A stretch of 64,000 nt of DNA. Origin: an uncultured Flavobacteriaceae bacterium (GTDB taxonomy: Bacteria > Bacteroidota > Bacteroidia > Flavobacteriales > Flavobacteriaceae). Positions 9,044 through 18,239 of the stretch are shown in pieces. Each line of letters starts with the position of its first letter. Within the stretch, counting starts at the first letter, position 1. The notes under the pieces were generated by a model. That model ran no database searches and had not been told where the DNA came from. It was given only the letters and a program-made list of their open reading frames with translations. Location of the stretch: assembly GCA_947502975.1 (NCBI GenBank), contig CANNBV010000003.1, forward strand, positions 248,001 through 312,000, in the 5' to 3' direction. A program made the translations under genes and the position numbers.

Positions 9044-11017
9044 ATGAAAAAACAACTACTTATTTTATTTGTCCTATTTACAATTGGAATAACCTATTCT
9101 CAAACTTTTACTGATAACTTTATTACGTATCAAGTTATCAGTGCTATACCTCCTTATACGGTACAAATAACAGGTTATGACTTCACAAATGGCAGTTCGT
9201 CAGTTACTATTCCAGCAACGGTAAGCAATAACTCTATAACTTATACTGTTACTGTTATTGGTGATCAGGCCTTTCTTGGTAATACCACAACAGGTGCCCA
9301 AATAACTAACGTAACCATTCCTAATTCGGTTACGTTTATTGGTTATAGGGCATTTCAAAGTAACTTATTAACCAGTGTTACCATTCCTGATAGTGTTACC
9401 CAATTGGGCAACCTAAGTTTTGCTGAAAATTCACTATTAACAAGTGTTACATTAAGCAGCAACTTAACAGATATTGCACAATTTTCTTTTTTAAGCTGCG
9501 CATTAACTAGTATTACTATTCCAAATAGTGTGACTTCAATAGGTACTAATGCATTTAGGAATAACCAGATAGCAAATGTTACGCTTCCCAACAATTTAAA
9601 TTCTATTGCTGCGGGTGCTTTTTTTGGCAACCCTTTAACATGTGTAATTTCTGAAAACACAACACCTCCAACAGTCGGTATAGCCGCTGGAGGAAATACT
9701 AACCTTGATTCTTTTGGGAGTAGCCGTCCTAATATTAATTTAACTATTCCTAATGGTACGGCAAGTGCTTACGCAGCAACAGAATGGACAGGCTTTAATA
9801 GCGTTGCAGAAGGGCTTACAGGTTTTTTCATAGTAGATAATATTACTTACACAGTTACATCTACTACAAATAATACAGTAAGAACTTCGGGCTATAATGT
9901 GGCTGGAGGAACTGTGGTCAACATACCCGCATCGGTTACTAGAGCCTGCGTAACTTACGATGTTACAGAAGTCGGCTCCTTTTTTCAAAAAAACTTAACC
10001 AGTGTTACTATTCCTAATAGTGTTACCGTTATTAGCCCAAGTGCTTTTTTAAATAACCCAAACCTAGTGAGTGCAACATTGCACAATGGAATTACCAGTA
10101 TTGGTGTAAGTGCTTTTAATAATTGTGGTTTAACAAGTATAAACATCCCTACAAGTATGACTACTATAGAAAATAGCACTTTTTGGATTAATAATATATC
10201 CAGTGTTACAATTCCAGATAATATTACAAGTATAGGAAATTCCGCTTTTCAAAATAATAATATTGCAACTATTGTGCTTTCTAATAGCTTAACGAGTATT
10301 GGAGATTTTGCTTTCGAAAATAATAGTATTACAAGTATTAATTTTCCTAGTACATTAGCTAATATGGGGCAAGGTGCTTTTATGAATAATGATTTAACTA
10401 ATGTAATTATTCCAAATGGCATCACCGATATACCAGCTAGTGCGTTCTTGCAAAATAATATAGCGAATGTTTCAATTCCAAATAGTGTTACATCTATTGG
10501 AAGTGCTGCTTTCCGTACAAATCAATTAACAACCGTAACCATTCCTGCAAGTGTAACTAATATTGAGGATAGAGCTTTTAATAATAATCCTTTTACCGAT
10601 GTTACATCACTTGCCAGTACACCTCCAACTATAACAACCACTGGTGATTTTATGGATACTTTTGCATCAAATCGTAGCACAATTAACTTGCATATCCCTA
10701 CAGGAACAACAGGTGCTTATGTTACAGATAATGGCGCACTTTGGACAGGATTTAACCCAGTTACAGAAGATGCCTCTTTAAGCACATCAGATTTTGAATT
10801 AGAGCATGACATAAAAATAATTGCCAATAGCGATGAATTAAAAATAATATCATCAAGAAGTGCAAAACTTAAAAGTTATAGTGTATACAGCATTTCTGGG
10901 GCAAAAGTCAATAATGGTACAGAAAGTATCATAGCTATAGATAATCTATCTAGCGGTGTATATGTTTTAGAACTAACATTTGATACAGGTAAACTTGTGA
11001 AAAAGTTTGCGAAGTAG
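9044..11017 (+). CDS. BspA-type leucine-rich-repeat surface protein with T9SS sorting domain
   Basis: From ATG 9044 the product has 657 residues with a signal peptide ending ITYSQ. An in-frame TTG at 8966 would precede the signal by 26 residues and is rejected. The body is two arrays of about 23-residue LRR_5 units (pattern SVTIPNSVTSIG..AF..N), each opening with an IPxxVT(Y)TVT strand pair and closing with a Pro/Thr segment and an IPxGTxxAY..WTGFN cap. The last 80 residues form a Por secretion C-terminal sorting domain (YSVYSISGAK.., SSGVYVLEL). It is probably exported by the type IX system to the surface for adhesion. A sensor kinase pair lies downstream. Confidence 0.9.
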   Translation: MKKQLLILFVLFTIGITYSQTFTDNFITYQVISAIPPYTVQITGYDFTNGSSSVTIPATVSNNSITYTVTVIGDQAFLGNTTTGAQITNVTIPNSVTFIGYRAFQSNLLTSVTIPDSVTQLGNLSFAENSLLTSVTLSSNLTDIAQFSFLSCALTSITIPNSVTSIGTNAFRNNQIANVTLPNNLNSIAAGAFFGNPLTCVISENTTPPTVGIAAGGNTNLDSFGSSRPNINLTIPNGTASAYAATEWTGFNSVAEGLTGFFIVDNITYTVTSTTNNTVRTSGYNVAGGTVVNIPASVTRACVTYDVTEVGSFFQKNLTSVTIPNSVTVISPSAFLNNPNLVSATLHNGITSIGVSAFNNCGLTSINIPTSMTTIENSTFWINNISSVTIPDNITSIGNSAFQNNNIATIVLSNSLTSIGDFAFENNSITSINFPSTLANMGQGAFMNNDLTNVIIPNGITDIPASAFLQNNIANVSIPNSVTSIGSAAFRTNQLTTVTIPASVTNIEDRAFNNNPFTDVTSLASTPPTITTTGDFMDTFASNRSTINLHIPTGTTGAYVTDNGALWTGFNPVTEDASLSTSDFELEHDIKIIANSDELKIISSRSAKLKSYSVYSISGAKVNNGTESIIAIDNLSSGVYVLELTFDTGKLVKKFAK

Positions 11018-11070
11018 AAAACTCTTAGATATTTAATTGCTAGAGATACTGCTTTCAATTTAATTTTAAA

Positions 11071-11114
11071 AATGACCGTAAGCGTTTTAATTAAAGCACT
11101 TGCGGTTATTTTTT
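11071..11114 (+). terminator. Terminator after the LRR gene
   Basis: AATGACCGTAAGCG pairs with the arm around 11098-11110 (GCACTTGCGGTTATT) with wobble pairs and one mismatch, followed by TTTTTT. It separates the LRR gene from the kinase gene. Confidence 0.7.
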
Positions 11115-11189
11115 AGTACAACTTTTATTTCTATGTTAACCTGTTCAAATTTTTATTGTTAATTAGCTAAAAATACTTCTGTTTTTTAT

Positions 11190-13373
11190 ATGAAAATCAT
11201 CAAAACATCTTTTCTTTTTACAATGCTCTTTTTATCTTTTTCGACATTTGTTTTAGGGCAAAACAAAAAAATAGACAGTCTAAAAATAGAATTACAAAAT
11301 CATAAAGAAGCAGATACAATACGTGTAAATCTTTTGAATGAGTTAGCATTTTCCTTAAAAAAAATAGATACAATTTTAGCCGAAGTGTATTTAGAAAAAT
11401 CTGCTAAAATTTTGGAAGTATTGAATTATCCAAAGGGAAAAGCTAAAAACATACTTATTAATGGGATAATTATAGCTTCAAAAACTAAATACGAAAAAGG
11501 TTTTCCATTGTATGAAGAATCGCTTCAATTAAATAAAGATATAGGTTTTGATAAAGGAATTTCAGAATGTTATAAAGAAATGGGACATCTGCATTATTAT
11601 AGAGGAAAACAACAACAAGCTATTTCTTATTATAAAATGGCTTTAACTATTAGTAAACAAATTGATGACAACGAAGAGATATTTGACATTTTATCCAACA
11701 TAGGATGGTCTTATATTCTATTGGGAAAATATAATGAAGCAGAAGCAATTTACAAAGAAGCTTTACTTAATAGCGAGGGTATAAAAAATAAAACAGTCCT
11801 TTCTGGTTGCTACAGTGATTTGGGTATTATTTACTCATATCAAGGAAATTATACAATGTCATTAGGCTACTATAATAAATCTTTACTTATAGCGCAAAAA
11901 TATCAGGATAGTGCAGCAATAGGAAACGCTCTTGCAAATATGGCAACAATTTATACGAATTTAAAAGATTATGATAAAACTATAGAAACTTTAAAGGAAT
12001 CTACAAATTTTTTAAAAAAGAACTATAAAAACGCTACTGCCAGTAACTACAATAATATAGGTTTAGCTTACTCATCTCAAAAAAAATACAAAAACGCGCT
12101 TAAATATCTTAACGATGCAAGAAAAATCTATATTGAAAGGAGTGACAAGACAGGTGAAGCCACCACACTAATTAATATTGCTGAGGTATGTATAGGCTTA
12201 AAGGATTATGATACTGCGTATACATATTTTGAACAAGCAAAAAAGTTAGGATTAAGTGTTGCTAACCAACGTGTTGTTTGCTATTCTTATTTAGGATTAG
12301 CAAAAATACTGGCTATCCAGAAACAGTATAATAATGCTTTAAACCAGGTGCTTAAAAGTAAAGAAATTGCCGATAATCTTAAACTTGTAAATCTTCAAAG
12401 AGACGGTAGCCAGTTACTTTCTGAAGTATATAATCATATTGGAAATTATAAAAAAGCATTCTCAAGCCATAAAGAGTTCAAAATACTAAATGATAGCCTC
12501 TTCAATAAAGAAAATATTGAAAAAATTACCCAACTAGAATATGAGTATAAATACAAGCGGCAAATAGACTCTGCAAGTATTAGGGAGCTTAAATTAACTG
12601 AGCAGGTAACTGCAACCAGCAGAGATTTAGAAAAATCCAAGCAGAACTATTTATGGGCAATTATTGGGTTTCTGTTCATTTCAATGCTTTTAGGGTCTGT
12701 AATTTTCTTTCAAAAGTTTAGGACTGTAAAAGCCCAAAATCAAACTATTGCTACTGAGCAAAAATTGTTGCGTAGCCAAATGACACCACATTTTATTTTT
12801 AATTCTTTATCTGTTTTACAGGGTATGATATTGAATAAAGAATCAAAAAAGTCAATAAGCTACTTATCGAAATTTTCAAAGTTATTACGTATTACTTTAG
12901 AAAACTCAAGAGATAAGACAGTTTTATTATCAGAAGAGTTAATAGCTATTCGAAATTATTTAGAGCTTCAAAATTTAGAAAGCAATGCGTATCAGTTTTC
13001 ACTTGTAGTAGAAGAAAACATAGATGTATCTATGTTTGAAATTCCTCCTATGTTAATTCAACCATTTGTAGAAAATGCAGTAGAACATGGTTTTGTTGGG
13101 CGTGATGACAATAGAACAATAGATATACATTTAACATATACAAATAAAAGACTTATTTGCACTATTGAGGATGATGGCATAGGGTATGAATCTCAAATGA
13201 ATACTAAAACCAAGCATAAAAAATCCTTATCTACTGCAATTACTGCAGAACGTTTAAAAATACTTTCAAAAGATTTTAATATGAAAGGTTATGTTACAAT
13301 TGAAGATAGAAAGCATTATAAATTGCAAGGCACTATAGTTACTCTGGTAATTCCACATATATTAGTATCATGA
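11190..13373 (+). CDS. TPR-containing sensor histidine kinase of the LytS/YehU type
   Basis: The protein has 727 residues: signal peptide (ending VLGQ), a long periplasmic TPR array (about 60-430), a coiled segment, one membrane helix (about 487-508) and a cytoplasmic His_kinase domain. The phospho-acceptor is H534 in TPHFIFNSL. The ATPase N-box is IQPFVENAVEHG and the G-box is EDDGIGY. Its stop overlaps the next start (ATGA at 13370-13373), so it is translationally coupled to a LytTR regulator. The TPRs probably bind a protein or peptide in the periplasm. The signal is unknown. Confidence 0.93.
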   Translation: MKIIKTSFLFTMLFLSFSTFVLGQNKKIDSLKIELQNHKEADTIRVNLLNELAFSLKKIDTILAEVYLEKSAKILEVLNYPKGKAKNILINGIIIASKTKYEKGFPLYEESLQLNKDIGFDKGISECYKEMGHLHYYRGKQQQAISYYKMALTISKQIDDNEEIFDILSNIGWSYILLGKYNEAEAIYKEALLNSEGIKNKTVLSGCYSDLGIIYSYQGNYTMSLGYYNKSLLIAQKYQDSAAIGNALANMATIYTNLKDYDKTIETLKESTNFLKKNYKNATASNYNNIGLAYSSQKKYKNALKYLNDARKIYIERSDKTGEATTLINIAEVCIGLKDYDTAYTYFEQAKKLGLSVANQRVVCYSYLGLAKILAIQKQYNNALNQVLKSKEIADNLKLVNLQRDGSQLLSEVYNHIGNYKKAFSSHKEFKILNDSLFNKENIEKITQLEYEYKYKRQIDSASIRELKLTEQVTATSRDLEKSKQNYLWAIIGFLFISMLLGSVIFFQKFRTVKAQNQTIATEQKLLRSQMTPHFIFNSLSVLQGMILNKESKKSISYLSKFSKLLRITLENSRDKTVLLSEELIAIRNYLELQNLESNAYQFSLVVEENIDVSMFEIPPMLIQPFVENAVEHGFVGRDDNRTIDIHLTYTNKRLICTIEDDGIGYESQMNTKTKHKKSLSTAITAERLKILSKDFNMKGYVTIEDRKHYKLQGTIVTLVIPHILVS

Positions 13374-14107
13374 AAACCATAATAGTAGAAGATAAAGCCT
13401 ACATTAGGAAAGGGTTACTTAATTTATTAGAAATTATAGATACTGATGTGGAAGTAATAGGAGAGTGTGGCTCAGTAAAAGAAGCTACAGTTGTAGCGAA
13501 CGCTTGTAAGCCAGATTTAATTTTTTTAGATATTAGCCTTACTGATGGCAATGCTTTTGAGTTTCTTGAACAAACTGAACACCTTACTTACAAAGTTATT
13601 TTTATTACAGCCTATGAAGAATATGCATTACAAGCCTTAAAATCAGGGGCAGTAGATTATATTTTAAAACCTGTTGATGTAGAAGAGCTTGAAGCTGCCT
13701 TAGAAAAAGTAGAACATTTATCTATAGCACAGCAAAAACAACAAATTAAAGCTGTACAGGCAAATTGGGTAAATGAAGATTCTAAACTTATATTATCGCT
13801 TCATGATAGCTTTCAAGTAATAGATTTGAATGAATTGTTATATTGTGAATCTGATAAAGGCTATACCACGTTTTATTGCAGTAATAATAAAAAGTATTTG
13901 GTTTCAAAAACATTAAAAGACTTTGAAAACCAATTGTCTACTTCAAATTTTGTACGTACTCATCAATCCTATATCGTCAATTTAAAGTATATAGATAAAT
14001 ATGAAAAATCTGGAGCTATTCATTTAAAAAACGGTAAAAAAATCCCTGTTTCATCTCGCAAGAAGGAACAGTTTCTTACTACTTTCTTAAACTGGAATAA
14101 ACGCTAG
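13370..14107 (+). CDS. LytTR family response regulator
   Basis: The protein has 245 residues. The receiver domain (1-120) has D54 as phospho-acceptor (IFLD), acidic residues near the start (VED) and K100 in YILKP. The LytTR DNA-binding domain spans about 138-243 (LLYCESDKGYTTFYC, FVRTHQSYIVNLKYI, IPVSSRKKEQF). It acts with the upstream kinase through the ATGA overlap. The targets are not apparent; the neighbouring LRR gene and the transglycosylase are candidates only by position. Confidence 0.94.
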   Translation: MKTIIVEDKAYIRKGLLNLLEIIDTDVEVIGECGSVKEATVVANACKPDLIFLDISLTDGNAFEFLEQTEHLTYKVIFITAYEEYALQALKSGAVDYILKPVDVEELEAALEKVEHLSIAQQKQQIKAVQANWVNEDSKLILSLHDSFQVIDLNELLYCESDKGYTTFYCSNNKKYLVSKTLKDFENQLSTSNFVRTHQSYIVNLKYIDKYEKSGAIHLKNGKKIPVSSRKKEQFLTTFLNWNKR

Positions 14108-14186
14108 CTATTCTATTTATGTTACGCTTATAGAAGATAGATCCGGCACTTAACTTCTATATATCAACGCTTTATTCAAATATCAT

Positions 14187-14194
14187 TATATTTG
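14187..14194 (+). promoter_or_regulatory. Candidate -7 promoter element for the transglycosylase gene
   Basis: TATATTTG fits TAnnTTTG but lies only 11 nt before ATG 14205, so the transcript would have an almost absent leader. No -33 TTG is obvious. Confidence 0.3.
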
Positions 14195-14204
14195 AAAGTA
14201 ACCA

Positions 14205-15662
14205 ATGAAACGCTTCACTCAATTTTTGTTAATTCTTTTGATATGGCATGCTATGGCCTGTCGCAATCAAAATAAATCTGTTACCGAAGATACCGACGCT
14301 AATTACAATCCTATTGTTGCCAATTCAGTCGATAGAGATTTAGATGCTATAAAAGAAGAAGGGGTACTAAGAGCTTTGGTGGTGTACAGCAGTACCAGTT
14401 ATTTTTTGTATCGCGGACAAACTATGGGCTTTGAGTATGAATTACTAGAACGCCTTGCTGACGATTTAGGGCTTAAATTAGAGATAGTAGTATCTAATGA
14501 TTTAGATGCTGAATTTGAGGTACTCAATAGAGGTGATGTGGACTTGATTGCACATGGTATGACCATTACCAATCAGCGTAAATGGGAAGTAGATTTTACA
14601 GAGTATCTTTATCTCACAAAACAAGTATTGGTACAAAAGAAGCCAGATAATTATCGCAAATTATCATGGAAAAATTTAAAAAAAGCATTGATTCACGACC
14701 CTATAGAATTGATAGGAGATACAGTTTCCATTCGAAAGAACTCTGCATATTATGAACGTATACTGAGCCTGTCTAACGAAATAGGTGGAGATATAGTAAT
14801 AGACACCTTGGATAGTAAACTTAGTACAGGTGAAATTATAGATATGGTCGCCAATAGGGAAATAAAGTATACCATAGCAGATGAAAATCTTGCGAAAATA
14901 AATGCTTCCTATAGACCAATTTTAGATATTAAAGTCCCCATTTCGTTTTCGCAACGGATAGCTTGGGTAACACGGAAAAAATCGAAGAATTTTAAAAGCG
15001 CTGTGGATGAATGGATTCAGAAACAGCGTAAAACCAAAGAATTTGGTGTAATTTATAATAAGTATTTTAAAAATAAGCGTTCCTTTAAACGTCGTGTAAA
15101 CAGTGATTCGTACAGCTTAAAAAACAATCAAATTAGCAAATATGATGGCTTAATTAAAACCTATGCCGAAGAACTTAACTGGGATTGGAGATTACTAGCA
15201 TCGCAGGTATATCAAGAATCTAAGTTTGATCCTAGTGCACAATCATGGGCAGGTGCTCAAGGCTTAATGCAAGTGATGCCAGCCACAGCTCGAGAATTAA
15301 ACATTGAAGATGTATCTGATCCAAAGGAAAGTATGAGAGGTGGTACCAAATATCTTAAAAAGATTTATAACAGATTTAAAAACATTCCAGATGAGACTGA
15401 TAGAATTAAATTCACTATGGCATCTTACAATTGTGGCTATGGCCATGTATTAGATGCACAACGTCTCGCTGAAAAAAATGGTTTAAATTCCAATATTTGG
15501 ACTAACCATGTAGAAACCGCCATTCTTGCATTGCGCTTACCAAGAAACTATAAAAAGCCATTCATAAAATACGGTTATGTACGCGGATCTGAACCTGCTA
15601 ATTATGTTTCACAAATATTTGAACGTTATGGCCATTATAAAGAGTTTATAACTCTAGAATAG
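14205..15662 (+). CDS. MltF-like lytic transglycosylase lipoprotein (solute-binding domain plus SLT domain)
   Basis: The protein has 485 residues with a lipobox (AMAC, C19), an SBP_bac_3-like domain (about 50-290, with GFEYELLERLADDL and ITNQRKWEVDFTE) and a C-terminal SLT lysozyme-like domain (about 315-450). The catalytic Glu is E338 in QVYQES, followed by GAQGLMQVMPATA and ASYNCGYGHV. This is the MltF architecture: cleavage of glycan strands to 1,6-anhydro products, with regulation by ligand binding to the N-terminal domain. It is anchored in the envelope. The last 17 bp overlap the convergent gene at 15646. Confidence 0.92.
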   Translation: MKRFTQFLLILLIWHAMACRNQNKSVTEDTDANYNPIVANSVDRDLDAIKEEGVLRALVVYSSTSYFLYRGQTMGFEYELLERLADDLGLKLEIVVSNDLDAEFEVLNRGDVDLIAHGMTITNQRKWEVDFTEYLYLTKQVLVQKKPDNYRKLSWKNLKKALIHDPIELIGDTVSIRKNSAYYERILSLSNEIGGDIVIDTLDSKLSTGEIIDMVANREIKYTIADENLAKINASYRPILDIKVPISFSQRIAWVTRKKSKNFKSAVDEWIQKQRKTKEFGVIYNKYFKNKRSFKRRVNSDSYSLKNNQISKYDGLIKTYAEELNWDWRLLASQVYQESKFDPSAQSWAGAQGLMQVMPATARELNIEDVSDPKESMRGGTKYLKKIYNRFKNIPDETDRIKFTMASYNCGYGHVLDAQRLAEKNGLNSNIWTNHVETAILALRLPRNYKKPFIKYGYVRGSEPANYVSQIFERYGHYKEFITLE

Positions 15663-16899
15663 TACTATTGGTATTCAAATCTACGACCTTACAACTATTA
15701 ATTTGTCCAGCTCCCAAAAAGCGATAGCGTAGTCCCACAAACCTGCCTATGGAATTATTGTAACTCCCTTGATATATTTGTGTGCTATTAGCATAAACAG
15801 TTATCTCTTTATTTTTAATGGTTATTTCTATCTCTTTGTTTGTATCTAAATCTAGTCCAAACATAGACAAATCATGTTTTTTACCACTCAGATACACATC
15901 ATTCATCATAAGTCCTAAATCAGAAATACAACCTAGCTGAGAAAAAGGAATAATAATGGCGCCTTCAGTGCCTAGAATTACAACTTTTAAACCTTGACAA
16001 ACTGCCCACTTATCATTTAAAAGGCTTTGTACCGACTGACGTATACTCAAATTATCACCTGAAGTATTTCCAAAATTATCTATATAGTGAAAGGATGTTT
16101 GTAATTGTGTTTCATGACTAGAAATTTCATTAAGTATATTTTGAGAAAATCTAAGTTTACCATCAAATATCTCATCTTTATAAAGATATTTAGGTATCGG
16201 GTTGTAATCAATAGTACCCATCCAAGTATTCGATAAAATAAAAAGATCGTGTTCTCTAACAAGCATGCCGTTAACGAGTAACTTTGATCTAAAATACCCT
16301 GGATAGTAGTAGATACCTGTAGCTTGTTTTTGATTTGCATCAATCTTTATACGTTTAGTAACATCCCAGTATTGTTGGATATAAATACTATCGGATACAA
16401 TATCTTGCAAATCGAAATTAAAAATCACTGAGTTAGGTAACCCTTTTGTAATAGGTTGACTACTAAATTTAACTTCAGAGAAATTAAAAGATGCTTCGTC
16501 TTTTAAATTCCCTAGTGCAGAATACAACGACACAAAACCCAAGGCTAAGACAATAGCAGTAATAATAATAACCGAACTATTCGCTAATACTGTTTTTTCA
16601 AACCAACTTTTCCCTGAGGGTACTTTTTTAGTGGTTTTAAAATGCCTCCAATTGTTAAATCCTGCAAATTGTGCAAGCGTATTAAGAGTGCTAATACTTG
16701 GAGCACTGGTGTAATTAACTCTTCCCCAAACACGTTTAAGCGTTGTAGGACTCAGCAAAACTGAAGTGTCTTCCCGAATCTTTTCGCTTAGTTCTATAAA
16801 AACATCATTGTGCCAATTTGCAGAGTCGCCCCACTGCAATTTATCTTCTATCGTTTTAAGACAGTCTTGAACTTCGTTGTATTCAGGATATAATTTCAT
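15646..16899 (-). CDS. Membrane protein with N-terminal HTH-like domain and C-terminal lectin-fold region
   Basis: The protein has 417 residues. Residues 1-95 (SEKIREDTSVLLSPTTLKRVWG..., STLNTLAQFAGFNNW) look like a Bacteroidota helix-turn-helix-type domain in the cytoplasm. A membrane helix follows (about 109-129). The outer part is beta-rich and ends in a concanavalin/LamG-like segment (EIEITIKNKEITVYANSTQIYQ split over 350-400). No enzyme motif is seen. It is divergent, by 124 bp, from a secreted lectin-fold protein, so it may be a one-component sensor for that locus. The DNA-binding role is inferred from shape only. Its 3' end overlaps mltF-like DNA by 17 bp. Confidence 0.65.
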   Translation of the reverse strand: MKLYPEYNEVQDCLKTIEDKLQWGDSANWHNDVFIELSEKIREDTSVLLSPTTLKRVWGRVNYTSAPSISTLNTLAQFAGFNNWRHFKTTKKVPSGKSWFEKTVLANSSVIIITAIVLALGFVSLYSALGNLKDEASFNFSEVKFSSQPITKGLPNSVIFNFDLQDIVSDSIYIQQYWDVTKRIKIDANQKQATGIYYYPGYFRSKLLVNGMLVREHDLFILSNTWMGTIDYNPIPKYLYKDEIFDGKLRFSQNILNEISSHETQLQTSFHYIDNFGNTSGDNLSIRQSVQSLLNDKWAVCQGLKVVILGTEGAIIIPFSQLGCISDLGLMMNDVYLSGKKHDLSMFGLDLDTNKEIEITIKNKEITVYANSTQIYQGSYNNSIGRFVGLRYRFLGAGQINSCKVVDLNTNSTILEL

Positions 16900-16923
16900 A
16901 CACTACAAAAATCCTTAAAAAAA

Positions 16924-16935
16924 TGTACTTGTACA
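16924..16935. promoter_or_regulatory. Short inverted repeat TGTAC-TT-GTACA in a divergent promoter region
   Basis: Perfect 5-bp arms around 2 nt lie between the membrane HTH-like gene and the secreted lectin-fold gene. It may be an operator, but so short a repeat can occur by chance. Confidence 0.25.
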
Positions 16936-17023
16936 ACATTGAATGTATTTGAACCAACTTGTTTTAGTGAATTCGAGCTATATTTTAGAGATTTGAGGTA
17001 CAATCCATCAAAACGAAACATTT

Positions 17024-18133
17024 ATGACATCTTTCTGTAAAACCTTTATTATAGCGCTATGTATTCATTTTACAATACCAGTAATAGCGCAAAACATTAT
17101 TCCTTTAGATACACTACATTGGAAAATCAATGCAAGAAATTATGTGGTAGAACCCTATAAAGGCAAACAAGCCATCTATTTACAAGGTGGTATGGCCTTA
17201 AAAGACATGTCATTTTTAAACGGTACTATAGAATTTGATATCCATTTAAAAGAGGCAAGAGGGTTTCCAGGTCTTTATTTTAGATTACGAAACAATAGAG
17301 ATGGAGAGCAATGGTATTTACGTCCTCATCAATCTGGCAATCCAGATGCAAACCAAGCTGCGCCCATAGTGAATGGCATATCACCATGGCAATTGTGCTT
17401 CGGAGAAACGTATTCATTTCCATATAATTATAGTTATAATGATTGGACACATGTTAAACTTGTAATACATGAAAATAAGGCTCAAGTGTTTTTAGACCAT
17501 GCAACGACGCCAAATTTGTCCTGGTATTTGTTTTCAGATACAAAGCCAGGAGATATCGTAATTCGTGGTGGTGGCAGAGAAGCTTTCCATATAGCTGATA
17601 TAAAAGTAGATCCAACTGCATATAAATTAGTAGATTTTAAACCTGTACCTAGAAAGCCTATTGAAGGATTGGTAGAACAGTGGAACATTTCAAGTGCGTT
17701 TAAAGAAAAAGTACTAACAGCCCAAAGTAGTATAAACCAACAGATAAACAATGCAACGTGGGTGGGTACTATTGAAGTTGAAGAGGGTACAGCTGCTAAT
17801 ATTTCAAGGCAAATACAAATTAAAGATAGAACCGTCAATACAGTGTTTGCTAAAATTGAAATTGAATCTAACAAAGACCAACAAAAACTATTTCATTTTG
17901 GATATAGCGATAGAGTAGTAGCACTATTAAATGGAAAACCCATCTACAAAGGTAACAACAGATTTAGAAGTAGAGACTATCGTTATTTAGGTACTATTGG
18001 ATTATTTGATGCTATTTATTTAGATTTAAAAAAGGGAAAAAACACATTATTAATGGCAGTATCAGAAGATTTTGGTGGCTGGTTAATTACTGGAAAATTT
18101 GAAGACAACAAAGGATTAAAAGTCTCACAATAA
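17024..18133 (+). CDS. Secreted concanavalin/LamG-fold protein
   Basis: The protein has 369 residues with a signal peptide (ending PVIAQ). Residues 30-200 resemble the concanavalin A-like fold of DUF1080/LamG proteins (GTIEFDIHLK.., GLYFRLRNN.., WTHVKLVIHENKAQVFLD). The rest (about 220-365) is a second beta-rich domain (KQKLFHFGYSDRV..LNGKPIYKG). No catalytic residues are clear, so carbohydrate or surface binding is more likely than catalysis. It is divergent from the membrane HTH-like protein and is followed by a terminator. Confidence 0.7.
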   Translation: MTSFCKTFIIALCIHFTIPVIAQNIIPLDTLHWKINARNYVVEPYKGKQAIYLQGGMALKDMSFLNGTIEFDIHLKEARGFPGLYFRLRNNRDGEQWYLRPHQSGNPDANQAAPIVNGISPWQLCFGETYSFPYNYSYNDWTHVKLVIHENKAQVFLDHATTPNLSWYLFSDTKPGDIVIRGGGREAFHIADIKVDPTAYKLVDFKPVPRKPIEGLVEQWNISSAFKEKVLTAQSSINQQINNATWVGTIEVEEGTAANISRQIQIKDRTVNTVFAKIEIESNKDQQKLFHFGYSDRVVALLNGKPIYKGNNRFRSRDYRYLGTIGLFDAIYLDLKKGKNTLLMAVSEDFGGWLITGKFEDNKGLKVSQ

Positions 18134-18167
18134 GCACATTAAAATCATGTAAGTTAAGTTCAACTTA

Positions 18168-18213
18168 AAGAGAGTCTTATCATTTATAATTAATGAAATA
18201 AGAACTCTCTTTT
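18168..18213. terminator. Bidirectional terminator between convergent genes
   Basis: AAGAGAGTCTTAT (18168-18180) pairs with ATAAGAACTCTCTT (18198-18211) with one bulge, followed by T on the plus strand and flanked by A-rich DNA for the minus strand. Confidence 0.7.
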
Positions 18214-18239
18214 AGTTTTCCCTAGAAATAAAATGTCAT

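Noticed and set aside
9355-10179. Antisense frames in the LRR gene
   Set aside because: They are by-products of the repetitive sequence; no start signals and no known domains.
9300-10600. Short repeated DNA units suggesting a CRISPR array
   Set aside because: The repeats are in-frame LRR codons with diverged sequence, without unique spacers or cas genes.
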